Source: Lamellibrachia columna (Eukaryota; Annelida; Polychaeta; Sabellida; Siboglinidae). From it: a DNA stretch of 64,000 nucleotides. Position numbers and translations under genes: made by a program. The number at the start of each line of letters is the position of its first letter. Positions within the stretch are counted from its first letter, which is position 1. Positions 1-11,400 of this stretch are shown here, in pieces. The DNA lies in the NCBI GenBank assembly GCA_963662155.1, contig OY759265.1, positions 8,228,693 to 8,292,692 on the forward strand, given 5' to 3'. Under the pieces are notes generated by a model, which was given only the letters and a program-made list of their open reading frames with translations, had not been told where the DNA came from and searched no databases.

Positions 1-175
1 ACGTATTTCTTGCGAAATCAATGTTTAGCAATTCTTCTTAACATGACAAATGTGTATAAGTTTTGTACATGTGATATATCTTCTAATATTTTATCAACGT
101 CAAGAATTTACTACAATAATCTAACATTTACATATGAATACTTTTTATTATTATTTAATTTATGTTGTTTCAGAT

Positions 176-763
176 ATGCCAGTTTGTGCTGTGTTGAATT
201 GTGGGAATGGAGAGTATAAACTGAACCGGTGGATGTCAGAGAATTGTACAATCCACCCAGGGTTTAAGAAAGGTGTAGGGCGGTGCATTTGTCCTCCCCC
301 TTTTGTTCTGTACCCATTTCCCACAGAACGAAAAGATCCTGAAGGCCGTCGGAAATGGACGAAAGTTTTGAACAGACAAGAGAAGGACACTGGAAAGAAC
401 TGGGAACCGAAACCATATTCCAGAGTGTGTTCGGTCCATTTTCCCGATGGAGGTCCGACAGCTGCAAACCCAAACCCAACATTCAACCTGGGATATTCTT
501 TGTTTACGCCCCCCAAATCAACCCGCAAGCCACCAACAGCAAGAACGCCCACATCAGAAACACATGTAGATGAACAGTCCTCATCTGTGATGTCAACAGA
601 CCATCCAGTACCTGCTGATGCCCCAACAAATCACCACAGGTATATTGCTGCTGACCATGGCTACTCACTGCCTGACAGTCAGTGTGAACAATGCAACATT
701 CTGTCCAAACAGTTAAAAGAGTGTCGGCATGAAATTGAGCAACTGAAGCAGAAGTATACTTGA
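176..763 (+). CDS. THAP zinc-finger domain protein, short
   Basis: Predicted 195-residue protein. THAP fingers are C2CH zinc-binding, sequence-specific DNA-binding modules found in animal transcription factors and transposase-derived proteins. Here the protein starts MPVCAVLNC, giving the first Cys pair at residues 4 and 9. Conserved landmarks follow: FPTERKDPEGRRKW (Trp61) and RVCSVHF, with the second Cys/His pair at 85 and 88. A C-terminal stretch near residues 165-195 (CEQCNILSKQLKE...IEQLKQK) looks like a short coiled coil. The start was chosen because the THAP motif begins at this Met, and it lies just after a good acceptor (cag at 171-173), so the first intron is probably in the 5'UTR. 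The gap between the two Cys pairs (75 residues) is longer than the usual 35-53. The middle is Pro/Thr-rich. No transposase domain follows, so this is either a small host gene or a THAP-only remnant. Confidence 0.72.
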   Translation: MPVCAVLNCGNGEYKLNRWMSENCTIHPGFKKGVGRCICPPPFVLYPFPTERKDPEGRRKWTKVLNRQEKDTGKNWEPKPYSRVCSVHFPDGGPTAANPNPTFNLGYSLFTPPKSTRKPPTARTPTSETHVDEQSSSVMSTDHPVPADAPTNHHRYIAADHGYSLPDSQCEQCNILSKQLKECRHEIEQLKQKYT

Positions 764-2220
764 AGGCATATGCACTGCTACAGCTGACGTACAGTGAACC
801 CATCAACACCTCAAGTGTGGGGGGCTATGGTCATTTTACTGGGTTGAACAGCTTCCTTGCTGAAGGGTTGATGGGATCCCTCTTTTGCTGTAATGTGGCT
901 TGCGCCTTTCCTTTTCACTCAGTTTCTTTGGCTCAACACCACTTCTGCCTTTTGATGATGCAGTCCATTCGGCTGGAAGTGTAGCCATTCTGCCAAACAT
1001 AGTCTAACTTAAACAGAACATCTGCAACATGGTTGCAAGTAGACCCGAGTCTGCAACAGAAGATACAGGCAGTGAAAATGTTTACTTAATGTTCATGTAC
1101 ATATTTAGATAGCGAATTAATTTGAAAAAAAAGACAAAGCATATTATCATGCTATGCCTTCTGGTAATTTCTTATTAAATCACTGTTATATTGTATGTTA
1201 TGTCATTGTATGTTCTATGAGGAAACGTAGTTGCACAGAATGTTAGCATGCCTACCACTACAGGCCCCCAACCACCATGGGCCCATTACTAATATGAGCT
1301 CATACATTCATTTTATCACAGGCATTACTAAAGAAAAGATCTATCACCATATTTGTGTTAACTCCACTCACTAAATACTTTACAAACCATACAGACAAAA
1401 AATTTGTAAACATGCATTTTCAGTTTGTTTTATTTCTGGGGGAAATGCAGTGTATTATGGAAAGTTGTTATATGAGCTCATATGTATCTTGGTAAAATGG
1501 ACCCTAGAACTGTATGCAAACTATAATAGTTTACCACGTTAAGCTTTGGAATGGCCTACGTATTGCACTAAGAAACTGTACAAATATTTTCACTTTAAAC
1601 AAAAATGCACAAAACATTTATATTTGATAGATACAAAAGGGATAATTTATTCTGACGCATTAATATATTTGTCGTATTAGCTTTTGGTATTTTTATGCAT
1701 TAATTATACTTGCTTTATCAGTATCATACAAGGGATTGCTATATAAAAGAGGAATCATGAATATGTGTAAACAAATCAATGTACGAGGGGAGAGTACACA
1801 TAAGTTTACACTTCAATTCTCTCCGATTCCATCATAAGATTGTAGCACACTGTGACTGTAACTATTCATCTTTTAAATATACATGATTTAAACGAGCATT
1901 ATATAGGAATGTTCTGCATTAGCAGAGGAAGACATGACAGTGGGCGAGCGATATTACATGATATCCAGTTAGGGTCCAGGTGTTACCAGCACTCAAACGA
2001 TTAATGTGAACATTCTTAAATATAAAACTTCTCAATCACCTTTAACATATTTTTGTCAATCGGAAACCAGAACAATTTATACCATTTAGTGTCAATTATG
2101 TGAATACACCCAAAAACAAAACCTATTCTTTACACAGCCGAGGTCGTCAGTGGACTGCACAGCTAAAATTAGGCCACGAGAGTGACAGGCTCTAATAGAT
2201 CCTGTCAGTCTATGGCCTAG
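764..2220. other. AT-rich interval, no gene seen
   Basis: The sequence downstream of the THAP frame holds no convincing exon, RNA gene or transposon domain. The first few hundred bases are probably the THAP 3'UTR. The remainder is simple AT-rich intergenic DNA. Confidence 0.5.
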
Positions 2221-2688
2221 CATACATTTTCGGCTGCTCAGATCCAGGTTATTATTTTCGATTCATAGGCCTATTGGTCCAGTACATCATCATCATCATC
2301 ATCTTAGCTGATCTATTCCATAACAGTATATATATATATGTGTGTACTTTATTCAGTTTAAGATTCAACAGGGTGTGATATTTTAAAACAATACACGTTG
2401 ATGCTAGTTGACTCATTTAGTAAGCTCTATAAACTGAGTATTGGCATATAAGACAGTGCTGCAAGCACACAGTGTCTTCGACAGCATTCTTGGGCTTGGT
2501 GCAGTGGGCGGCGATCGCAGTTGCTTAGTAGTTCCCTGGTGGCAGATGTGAGAACATGAACATGCCTCGCGTACAGCGCGGTCCGAAATCGTGGACCCCC
2601 AACCACCGCGTTATAACGAGGCTTGACTGTATATTGAAACAGTTATTTTGAAGTATAATGATTAAATATGGTATTATTTACTTTATAA
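2221..2688 (+). repeat. Dispersed repeat, copy 1 of 3
   Basis: About 460 bp that reappear in reverse orientation at 18273-18725 with high similarity. Shared landmarks are TTCGATTCATAGGCCTATTG, GCAGTGGGCGGCGATCGCAG and CGTTATAACGAGGCTTGACT. A more diverged copy lies at 44318-44650. No coding capacity was seen. The Tigger/pogo-like end motif (cagtcaagcctcgttataacg, reverse strand) lies inside the homology, so it is not the true edge. A short CAT microsatellite (2287-2302) and a TA run (2325-2339) are embedded. Interpreted as a non-autonomous transposable element. Confidence 0.7.
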
Positions 2689-2714
2689 AATGATATCTAT
2701 ATAAGCACACGCAT

Positions 2715-2778
2715 CGTTATTAATTCTTATCATGGTGTAACACGTACGTTACACCATGCATGACAAGAAATAATAACG
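2715..2778. repeat. Imperfect palindrome
   Basis: The inner arms are perfect (catggtgtaac at 2731-2741 and gttacaccatg at 2748-2758) around a 6-base loop. The pairing extends outward with few mismatches to roughly 27-31 bp per arm. It could extrude as a cruciform or be the fused ends of a small DNA transposon. Confidence 0.75.
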
Positions 2779-2789
2779 AGATATAACAC

Positions 2790-4130
2790 CGCTTCCATTA
2801 TGAAGATGCGCGATTGAACTTTACGCTGCACGATAGATCGGTATAACATTCTACAAATATATGGGCCTAAAGTTGTTATTTGGCCTTTGTTTTATATTTG
2901 TTAAAAAAAGCACGCATGCACGAAAAGCACGCAGGGAAACCACGAAATGCGCGAAAAACATGAAAAGCACGAAAAGAAACAGTAATAACAACAACACGTA
3001 TGAAAAGGGACTGTGTCATGTCTTGTAATTCTTGCCCGCCTTTCGCTGCATTTTAGGTGGCCCAATTAATACAGAATTATCCGAAAGGTGGCGGCATTAG
3101 TGTTGTTTTGTACATCGCAGTTGATCACGAGTGGATCACATGCCAGTCTTGAGTTTTCGAAATTATTCGACTATGGCTTTGCGTGTGAGTAAATTTTTAT
3201 ACATGTTAGCCTTTCGCAGGTTTAGATAAGGAAGGCTTATGCTTACTATAAGATGCTGAAGTCATTGCAATAATCAAATTAATACTGCTCTTTTTGCGGC
3301 GTCTTTTTTCCCCATAAACAAGTCAGGCGGAACGGGCTGAACGTTCCGCTTCCGCCCTTTGGCTTTGCACAATTGCAGCGTTGTCGTTGATGGTGTTTTG
3401 TTAATTAACTGTTTGGCATTTGTTTTGATTGTAGATACACAGCTCATCCAAGTGCTGTATACTATACACATTCCGTTCCCCCGTGATCCGCTTTAACCAG
3501 GTTGCCCAATGCCCATGGCCCTGATCATGTAATTTGTACAGTAAATCATAACATTAACAACAACATTGTCATTGACATTATCAACAACAATCATTGACAG
3601 TGTATTAGTGACGTCAATGACTATCAACAACACGCACTGCCAAGACACTGGCTCGTGGTGTCCGTGTCTTATAATGTCTACACACAGTACCATGGACAAG
3701 GTGGAGGATCAAGTAATGTAAATGGGTTATAAATGTACTTATGTAGACCATGCTCAAAATTAATAAAGTGTTCATGTTATTATAATTGCATAATTTTAAT
3801 GTTAATAATTACTGTGCATTTGATTTTTTCATAGCATTGTAATTGTAGTTGAGACTATAATTGTAATTGACTATTGTAATTGACCACTCTAATTATAGCC
3901 CAATCATATGGCATCAAGATCAAATTGGAATTACGCACACCTAAGACCCCTAGTCTAAAAAAATTCTCTTTTTGAAGCATCGCAATTTATTTTCCTTGAA
4001 GTGTCATGATCATAATTGACTTTTGAGGTGCTATAGCAACCTTTTTGAATGGAGGGCCAAATTAGTTACTTGGAATAGGAAGCCACACATGCTTGCATGC
4101 ACGCATGCACACACGCACAAGGATATTATC
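2790..4130. other. Intergenic, no gene seen
   Basis: It contains a low-complexity stretch of cacgaaaa/cacgcatgcacg words near 2910-2985 and otherwise AT-rich unique sequence. No exon with supporting similarity could be found on either strand. Confidence 0.45.
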
Positions 4131-4139
4131 CTTGTTACT

Positions 4140-4211
4140 GGTACAATATATATATATACATACATGCATACATAAACACACATATATATACACACACATA
4201 TATATATATAA
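4140..4211. repeat. TA/CATA microsatellite
   Basis: Runs of tatata, tacatacatgcatac and cacacatatata directly visible in the sequence. Confidence 0.9.
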
Positions 4212-4545
4212 GCCCTGAGACTTGTGAATCGGTCAGCAAACTCCTGTCTCAGCAGCTCAAAGAATGCTACGAAGGCCTACATGTCCGGAGTGGCTGGTTT
4301 GTCTTCCATGAGTGTTGGGAAGTGCACGTAATTTGCATCCTGCAGTTGTGTCTCCCACAATCGCAACTTGGTCTCAGAAGCGGAGACAAACTGGCAGAAT
4401 TCTTTGATTAGTTGTTCTCGTCCCTGGAGTTGGGCATTCAGCAGAGTGAGGTGCTCCGTGATGTAGACTAAAATGCAAAATCGCACATCCATAAGAGGTC
4501 AGCGAATGCCGGTACTTCTGCATGTTGGATGGAGTGTCCATATTT
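4210..4545 (-). pseudogene. hAT transposase fragment (GTF2IRD2/ZBED-like), broken
   Basis: The minus strand reads EVPAFADLLWMCDFAF in one frame and continues, after a one-base shift near 4468, as YITEHLTLLNAQLQGRE, then KLRLWETQLQDANYVHFPTL. After a stop near 4282 it continues as AFFELLRQEFADRF. These motifs match the RNase-H-fold/helical region of the hAT transposases related to GTF2I-repeat-domain protein 2 and ZBED proteins (CDLAFLVDIT, LNxxLQGxxQLI, KLRLWETQL). At least one frameshift and one in-frame stop make it a dead remnant. The probable end of the same element is at 5157-5190. Confidence 0.75.
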
Positions 4546-5156
4546 ATAACCCTGGTTAGTGAGTTTGCAAGCCCTGAACAAATTATACAAATATCTTCAT
4601 AATCATGTAAGTTATGGACATGTGTCAGTCAGTTGACTTCACGCACTAATTAGCCAATATTGACTTATTAATTGCATTAACTGATTAGACCCCACAACTC
4701 CATGAATACACTAATCTCATGTCTCAGCTCATACACGTGGCACAGCATGGCAAACCAACCTAGCCAGGGCACTTTGGTTTAGTGCAGGAATTGTTAATAT
4801 AATAATTGCACATTCATGTCGGATGGAAGGTGCTGGAGCTGCCAGTGATTTAATGAGTGATGACGAGTGTTTTTCAAAACAAAACATTATCACTCAAACA
4901 CAAAAAGATAGAACTTTCATGTCTGCATGTACTGAAAAGCAAATTAATTAAAGTTTAAAGAAAATGAGAAATGTTTGATATGTTCATCGCTTGGAAATGG
5001 TATTACCGAGTTGCATTATGTGATATGTCTCACCTAGACGTCTCGTTTAGAACGTAGTCTACGCAACACGTACTATTTTTGATTTTATATATAAATATTG
5101 TGGGCATGGGCCGCACTATGCATAATCTCGCTATCAGTCCACGGGCTGCATGAAAT

Positions 5157-5190
5157 AGCTCCGCGGGCCGCCGCTGGTTGCAGACCCCTG
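5157..5190 (-). repeat. Probable hAT terminal sequence
   Basis: The minus strand begins CAGGGGTCTGCAACCAGCGG and continues through a GC-rich CGGCCCGCGG block. This is the typical terminal signature of Charlie-type hAT elements. It lies about 650 bp outside the transposase fragment in the correct orientation. The opposite terminus was not recognised. Confidence 0.55.
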
Positions 5191-5434
5191 TTATAATGCA
5201 TGCATAAGAATATCTACCCTGGTATAATGGAAGACATTTCTTATTGTTAGTGTAATATTTCTGTACATAAATTAAAACTAATCCATGGATAAAATAATTA
5301 TTCACTGTTGTTTTGCAACTGGAATCAGGCCATATGATATATATATATAGGGCCGTACTCATGTTTAACATCTAAATGAAACTGTGTTATCTCGTTAAAT
5401 AACTCAGTTGGATGATGTGATTTTTTTTTTTCAG

Positions 5435-5477
5435 ATCGTTATTATGCTGACTTGCTCACTTCTTGTTGGTGCAAAGG
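5435..5477 (+). CDS. NAGLU: Candidate first coding exon of NAGLU (signal peptide part)
   Basis: A ten-T tract plus tcag precedes this segment and ggtatgt follows it. The frame [14 protein letters not shown] is hydrophobic, as expected for part of a signal peptide. It ends with one base (phase 1), exactly what exon 7606-7763 needs to open as D-FQSL. Met5444 could be the start, or the frame could continue from an earlier exon, since it is open back through the acceptor. No direct similarity is possible for a signal peptide, so this is inference from splice sites, phase and hydrophobicity. Confidence 0.45.
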
Positions 5478-8400
5478 GTATGTATAATTGTTGTATATGA
5501 GCAAAAGCATGGTAAGGTGTTACAAATCGTGGACACATGCACCAAAATATTTTTTTTAATTTCCTTTTGAAACTGATGTTTTCTGTAAGCTAGGATAACA
5601 TGTTTAGGATTCACTAAGCCTGATACAATCACGTGACCGTTGCCTTTTTTTCATTTTAAATATGTGTTAACGTGCTTTATTTTTGACGGACAAAATTGGA
5701 AGAAAAGTATGTTTTCAACACACTTGATCAATTGTTATTGACAAAAATGATTCAATTTACAGAGTAAGGTAAAGTACTCGACAACATTACACTATTTATA
5801 TGACAAAAAACACTTGCCGTTACCCATATCAAGTGCTACAGCAAGAACAATTGTAGTAATAACTGAAAATGTAACCTCACAGGATTATTTTCCTGCTTTA
5901 AATAAATTAGGATGCTACCTAGCACTTTAACTGGCTAGTGGACATAATTATCTGTAATATGGATGTTTTGAACTGTCCTGTTTGCTTATTAAGCTAAACG
6001 CATGTACGTTATATTTGACAGACAATGTATCTATATAAAGAAAATAAACAAACAAAATGTGCAATACTGATGCAGGCGGACTTTATTTACTTTAGCAAAC
6101 GCTTGTACGGAAACATAGTGTAGTTTAAATGAAACAAAGGACAATATGTCCGTCAACCCATCGACGAATGTTAACAGTGTCTGTCAATTTATAACACACG
6201 TGCATAAAATCTGTAAAATTCTCACGAATATAGCCGCACACATTTCTTTACTGAAAGCATATTCGTCACTTATAAATCATTGTAACTCTTTGTACGGACA
6301 AGGGATACATTTGTTACAAAGTCTTCCATATAGTATCACTTTTATATCATCAAAGACGAACGTGCGTTAGATTGTAACAAATGCATAAACTTTGACAGAC
6401 ACATGTTTTAGATATAATAAATTTATTTTCGTTGCAAGCACTCAAATATGGCGTCGGCAAAGCAAACGTAATATACGAATATGTGTACTCTTGCCGCGTC
6501 ATCACTTTTGTGGCTATTTTTTTGGGGAAAAACCTTGCAGTGTCATGTGCGTCTTAATTGACAGACAGTCTGCAGCATTGGTTTACTGTTGGTATTTATA
6601 CTTGACTGGAGACCGGAAAACATAAGAAAACAGTTTCATACAACTAATATTGTATGTGTACAGTGGTAGAGAGCATAATGTTGATGTCCTGCTATATTTT
6701 ACTATGAATATTGATAGAGATCTGACAAATATTATTTTGACAGACACACTTCATGCAAAGACAAATAAAAAATTGCCAAAAAAAATTGCTACACATTTCC
6801 AAGTAAAGGGTCATGAAATTATGAAGTAAATACATTTGTCTCTGTAAAAATTATCTTTATTGCATAAATCTGCGAATGCAACCACGCTTGTTAGCCATAT
6901 GCAAATGACCTCCGTGAGCATGTCCCAAAATAGCTATGCGTTTCTCAATATTTCGTCAAATAAACATGAAAATAGGAAATACTAAACCTTTTTACACCAC
7001 AACTTTACAATTAGTAATTTGCTTGCTACTCCTACATTGTTTCATTGAGCAGGTTTTTATAAATCCATAAAATTATCAGCCTGTTTGAATAACAGCACAG
7101 CCATTGTCTATACATTGTTTACAATTAATAGCAGTTGGAATAACATGCAAACAAACCTGATCTTTTTGTAAGTTTGCAGCAGTAGATGTAATAGAAAAGT
7201 AATAGACTATTATCTGGTGCTTTAGGATCTATTACTATTACTTTTGAAAAAAATCTCATCTATTACTATTATAGAAAAAACATCTATGACAATTACTATT
7301 ACATATTACTATTTAGTATTACCCCATGCCTGGCCACTGTACAAATAAAATATATATTTGCTGATAGTGTGTGTTGTTTTCATAGCACCTTGTTATGTTA
7401 GTAATTTTGAGAGAAAGATCAGAGAAAAGGAAACAGAAATAAAAATAATATAACCATTCTTGTGTTGCTTTGTAATCCATTTATTTCATCGTATGTTAAA
7501 TTATTTCTATAAATTTAAAATGTTTAGAGTAAACAATGTTTAAAAAAATATTTGTCAAACAAATATGGTGAATATGAAAGAGTAAGATGACAAATACTTT
7601 TGCAGATTTCCAAAGTTTAAATCATCTGCAGCCGTCAGCTACAGATGATGTTCAAACTGAGGCAGCGCAACAGTTGATCCTTCGGGTTGTCAAAGGCCGA
7701 GCTTCAAGATTAGTGGTGAATGTGGATCCCTCAATTGGACCGAAGAATAGAGATACATTCAGGGTGGGTGAATATTGAAATATATGGAAACAAATCTCAC
7801 AAGTTTCTTGGTGAAACCTAGTGAATTACAATATTATTCTATCATGTCTCACTTTATTGGCATATTTAGATGCAGCGAAAGCTTTCATAAGTGCTTTCTG
7901 AGTTTGGGAATATATGATTCAAAGTTCCAGTGTTATTTTTCCAATAGCTTTAACCTAGGGAACATCATAATTGTTTAATTGTTTCCGTAAATTTTTCACA
8001 ATTATTTATTTGGTTTTAATGTAGTAGATATTTTATACATTTTTATAATGGTATTCTGACTTTGTAACCATGAAGGATCAATATGATATAGAGTAAAACA
8101 AATATCAGTATTAATTGTATGTTTCCAGCTTGTCACAGATTCAGGCCATCTGAACATCACCGGGACAACCGGGGTTGCCGTGGCGATGGGGTTCTACTAC
8201 TATCTGTCCCAGTACTGCGGCTGTCACATCTCATGGGGAGGGAACCAGGTGAACTTTCCCAGTGAACTGCCGGTCATTGCAGCCCCTGGGATTGTGGTCA
8301 CTTCTAATGACAAGTGAGTGGACACGGACAGCTAGGTTTGTTCTTTCTGGCTGTGTATGATTTTTAGACCAGAATTTATGCCATGTAATGAATGTAATAT

Positions 8401-11400
8401 GCGTGTTTCAAATCATGTTGTCTGTGATGTGGGAATTGAAACTGGAAACACATACAATTGATTAACATTAAGTGTATTATAGTATATTATATTCTACTTT
8501 ATTTCTGATCTGGCATGATTTCTATTCTGGAATCAGAACTAAACGCCATTCCAATTGTTTAGTTATTTGGCACCTGTGGCTTAATGTGTTATTTTGCTGC
8601 AGCTCATTAGATGAACTGAAACATATCCTGTATGACTGTGTTTCAGACTGCGTTACTTTTCGAACGTGTGCACAATGAGCTACTCATTCGTGTGGTGGCG
8701 CTGGTCGCAGTGGGAGACGTTCATCGACTGGCTTGCCATGAGTGGCTTCAACATGCCTCTCGCATTCAATGCCCAAGAATCCATCTGGCAGCGGGTCAGT
8801 TGTGTAATATAAAGATGTTACAACCAGTCAATTTAAAAAAAAATAGCTAGATTTAAAACAACACTGCCATCCAAGACAAAGATTGCCATGCCATGCAAAC
8901 AGTCCACATGGCAAATGGACAAGGAAGCCATTGGCTTATCAAGAGTCCAACAATTATTCGTTTATGTGTAACCTGCACTTCTGATATATTTATCAGTTTT
9001 ATTTTTAAATGTATTCACACTGCTAGCTTTGTACAGCTTTATCAGCTGATTATTAGCCATGTGTCTTTCAGACGTGATCTACACAAAGAAATTGTATGAA
9101 AACACACCAACAGTGAATAATATTAATATTAAAAAATATTAAAATTTTCTGGTTATCTTTTGCCAGTAGTTATCCCATTTTATTCTGACAAATATACATA
9201 CCTATGATGACAAAATAGTGGCCTTATGCATCAACTAGGGTGCAGAGAGGATAAGTTAGTATAACATAAAGATAAGCTACACCCAGAAGTGTAGTGAGAA
9301 TGACATGGATTAAACAAGCATGCTATATTACTGGAACCATTACAGTATGTCTATATATTTTGTTATAAGTGTTAGACATTTTATTAATACTGGGACACTT
9401 CGTTATACCTTATGTCTACCATGTATTTGTTTTAAAAGTGTAATGTGTAATTTGTACTTTTAGGTGTATTTGAAAATGGGGTTCACGCAGGCAGATCTCG
9501 ACAAGCATTTTGCTGGTCCTGCTTTTCTAGCTTGGTAAGTACATTTAATTAAAATAATTGTCTTAAACTACCTTAGTATGTTTATTTTTGAAATAACAAT
9601 ATGGCATTTTCAAAAATTTTATCATACTATCTTTTTGAATTATTTGTTAACCTTTGCAACAGTTTTGAAGTTTAGTAGGCAGTCCTTCAAGTGATGTAAC
9701 CAAACATAACTAAATTAATTATGGTTGTGCAATCTGAATTATCATTGACTATATTAAACAGACAAGATATTAAATTGGAATGCCACTTTCTACACAGCAA
9801 TCATTAATTCTTTGGAATAACTCATCAGATGGATACTGTATGTTATGCTCGTTATATTAAAGTTGATAACTTAGTAAAACCTTTCATGTAAAATGTTATT
9901 TTCCACACATGCAGGCAACGAATGGGCAACATGGAAGGCTGGGGAGGTCCGCTGCCACAGAGCTGGCATCAACAACAAGTGGCGCTTCAGCACAAGATTC
10001 TTACCCGGATGCGTTCGCTGGGCATGCTCCCAGTTTTGCCTGCATTTGCAGGTCACGTCCCAGATGCTTTTTCCCAGCTGTTTCCAAACCACAATGTCAG
10101 TCATATGGCCGATTGGGGACGCTTTAACAGCTCCTATTGCTGGTAGGTTTGGCTCTGATTTTTCTGATTCATAACCTGCATTTTTATAACTATGAATATT
10201 TCAAGATTGCCAACACAGTTGTCATATTGTCTCTTCTATTTTTTCCAGCACTCTGCCGTTGGATGCTCAGGACCCACTCACTGCATAATTATTACAGCAC
10301 ATGCAAGATAGTATATTTTATTGTAAGTTGGGGGACCAAACTAATTGTCATATGGTACTGCTTTGCATATAAAATGGCTTGCCTATATTTCAAGATGGCC
10401 ACCATAGCTGATGTCTTGAATCCCCTGTTCTTTCCAGCACTCTACTGCTGGATGCCCGGGACCCAATGTTTGCTGTCATAGGGAAAGCATTTATTCTTGA
10501 GGTATGTCCACAAATTATTCTTTGTTTAGTTGAGGATGTTTGATCATCTGTATAACAGATAAATTACTTACAGTGTGAAATCTTTAATTTGAGTAATTTC
10601 CATTGCAGCCACATCCTATTTGGTATATATTTTTATTTCCATAATGAAGAAAATGCCAAATAAAAAAAAAAATACATGATCAACATAATTTTATTTGGAA
10701 TTGCCAATACATAGCCAATTATATGAAGCCAACGTTATTATGTTCATAACAGGTTGTCAGTTTGTTTATCACACTTTTAATATATTATAGAATTTTATAT
10801 GCTTGATGCGATACTACTTAAACACAAAATACTACCTAAACAATGGAAACCACGTGACAGGGTTAGATAGTACGAAACAAACAATTTGGTGTAAATATTT
10901 GCAAGGTTGATGTTAGATAAAGTGTCGGAAATCGTCATATGTGGAGGGAATATTTTTCACATTGTGGATATCTTGGAACACCTGCATCTAGATGATATCT
11001 ATCGGGATTCTTGTATGTGTGTATTAATTGTATGTATGTGTATATGTGCATGAGTGTTGATTTATATATCTCTTGCAGAATAATTAATGTTTGTGGTTTC
11101 AGTACAAAAATGAGTTTGGCACAGACCATCTGTATAATGCTGACAGTTTCAATGAAATGACACCAAAATCTAGGTAAGCTCGATTCGACTGGGCAACATG
11201 TTTGTAATGGTGCGATAACATAGACCTGAATTTTAATGACAATAAATAGGTAATAACTGTTTTAGCACATTCTATGTATGTTTTCTGTACAATAAAAATA
11301 CTAACTTTGCAGTCATAAGATTGGATAAAATACGTATGTTTTCCAGAATTGGTGTTTTGTCCATTCGGAAATGTGAAATTTTTTCTTTTCATGACTAGTC

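Noticed and set aside
134..175. Upstream Met at 134 as the THAP start
   Set aside because: A polypyrimidine tract and acceptor AG at 172-173 lie between, and the THAP domain begins at the Met at 176.
3274..3471. 65-residue minus frame
   Set aside because: No recognisable motif, no splice context and no neighbour support.
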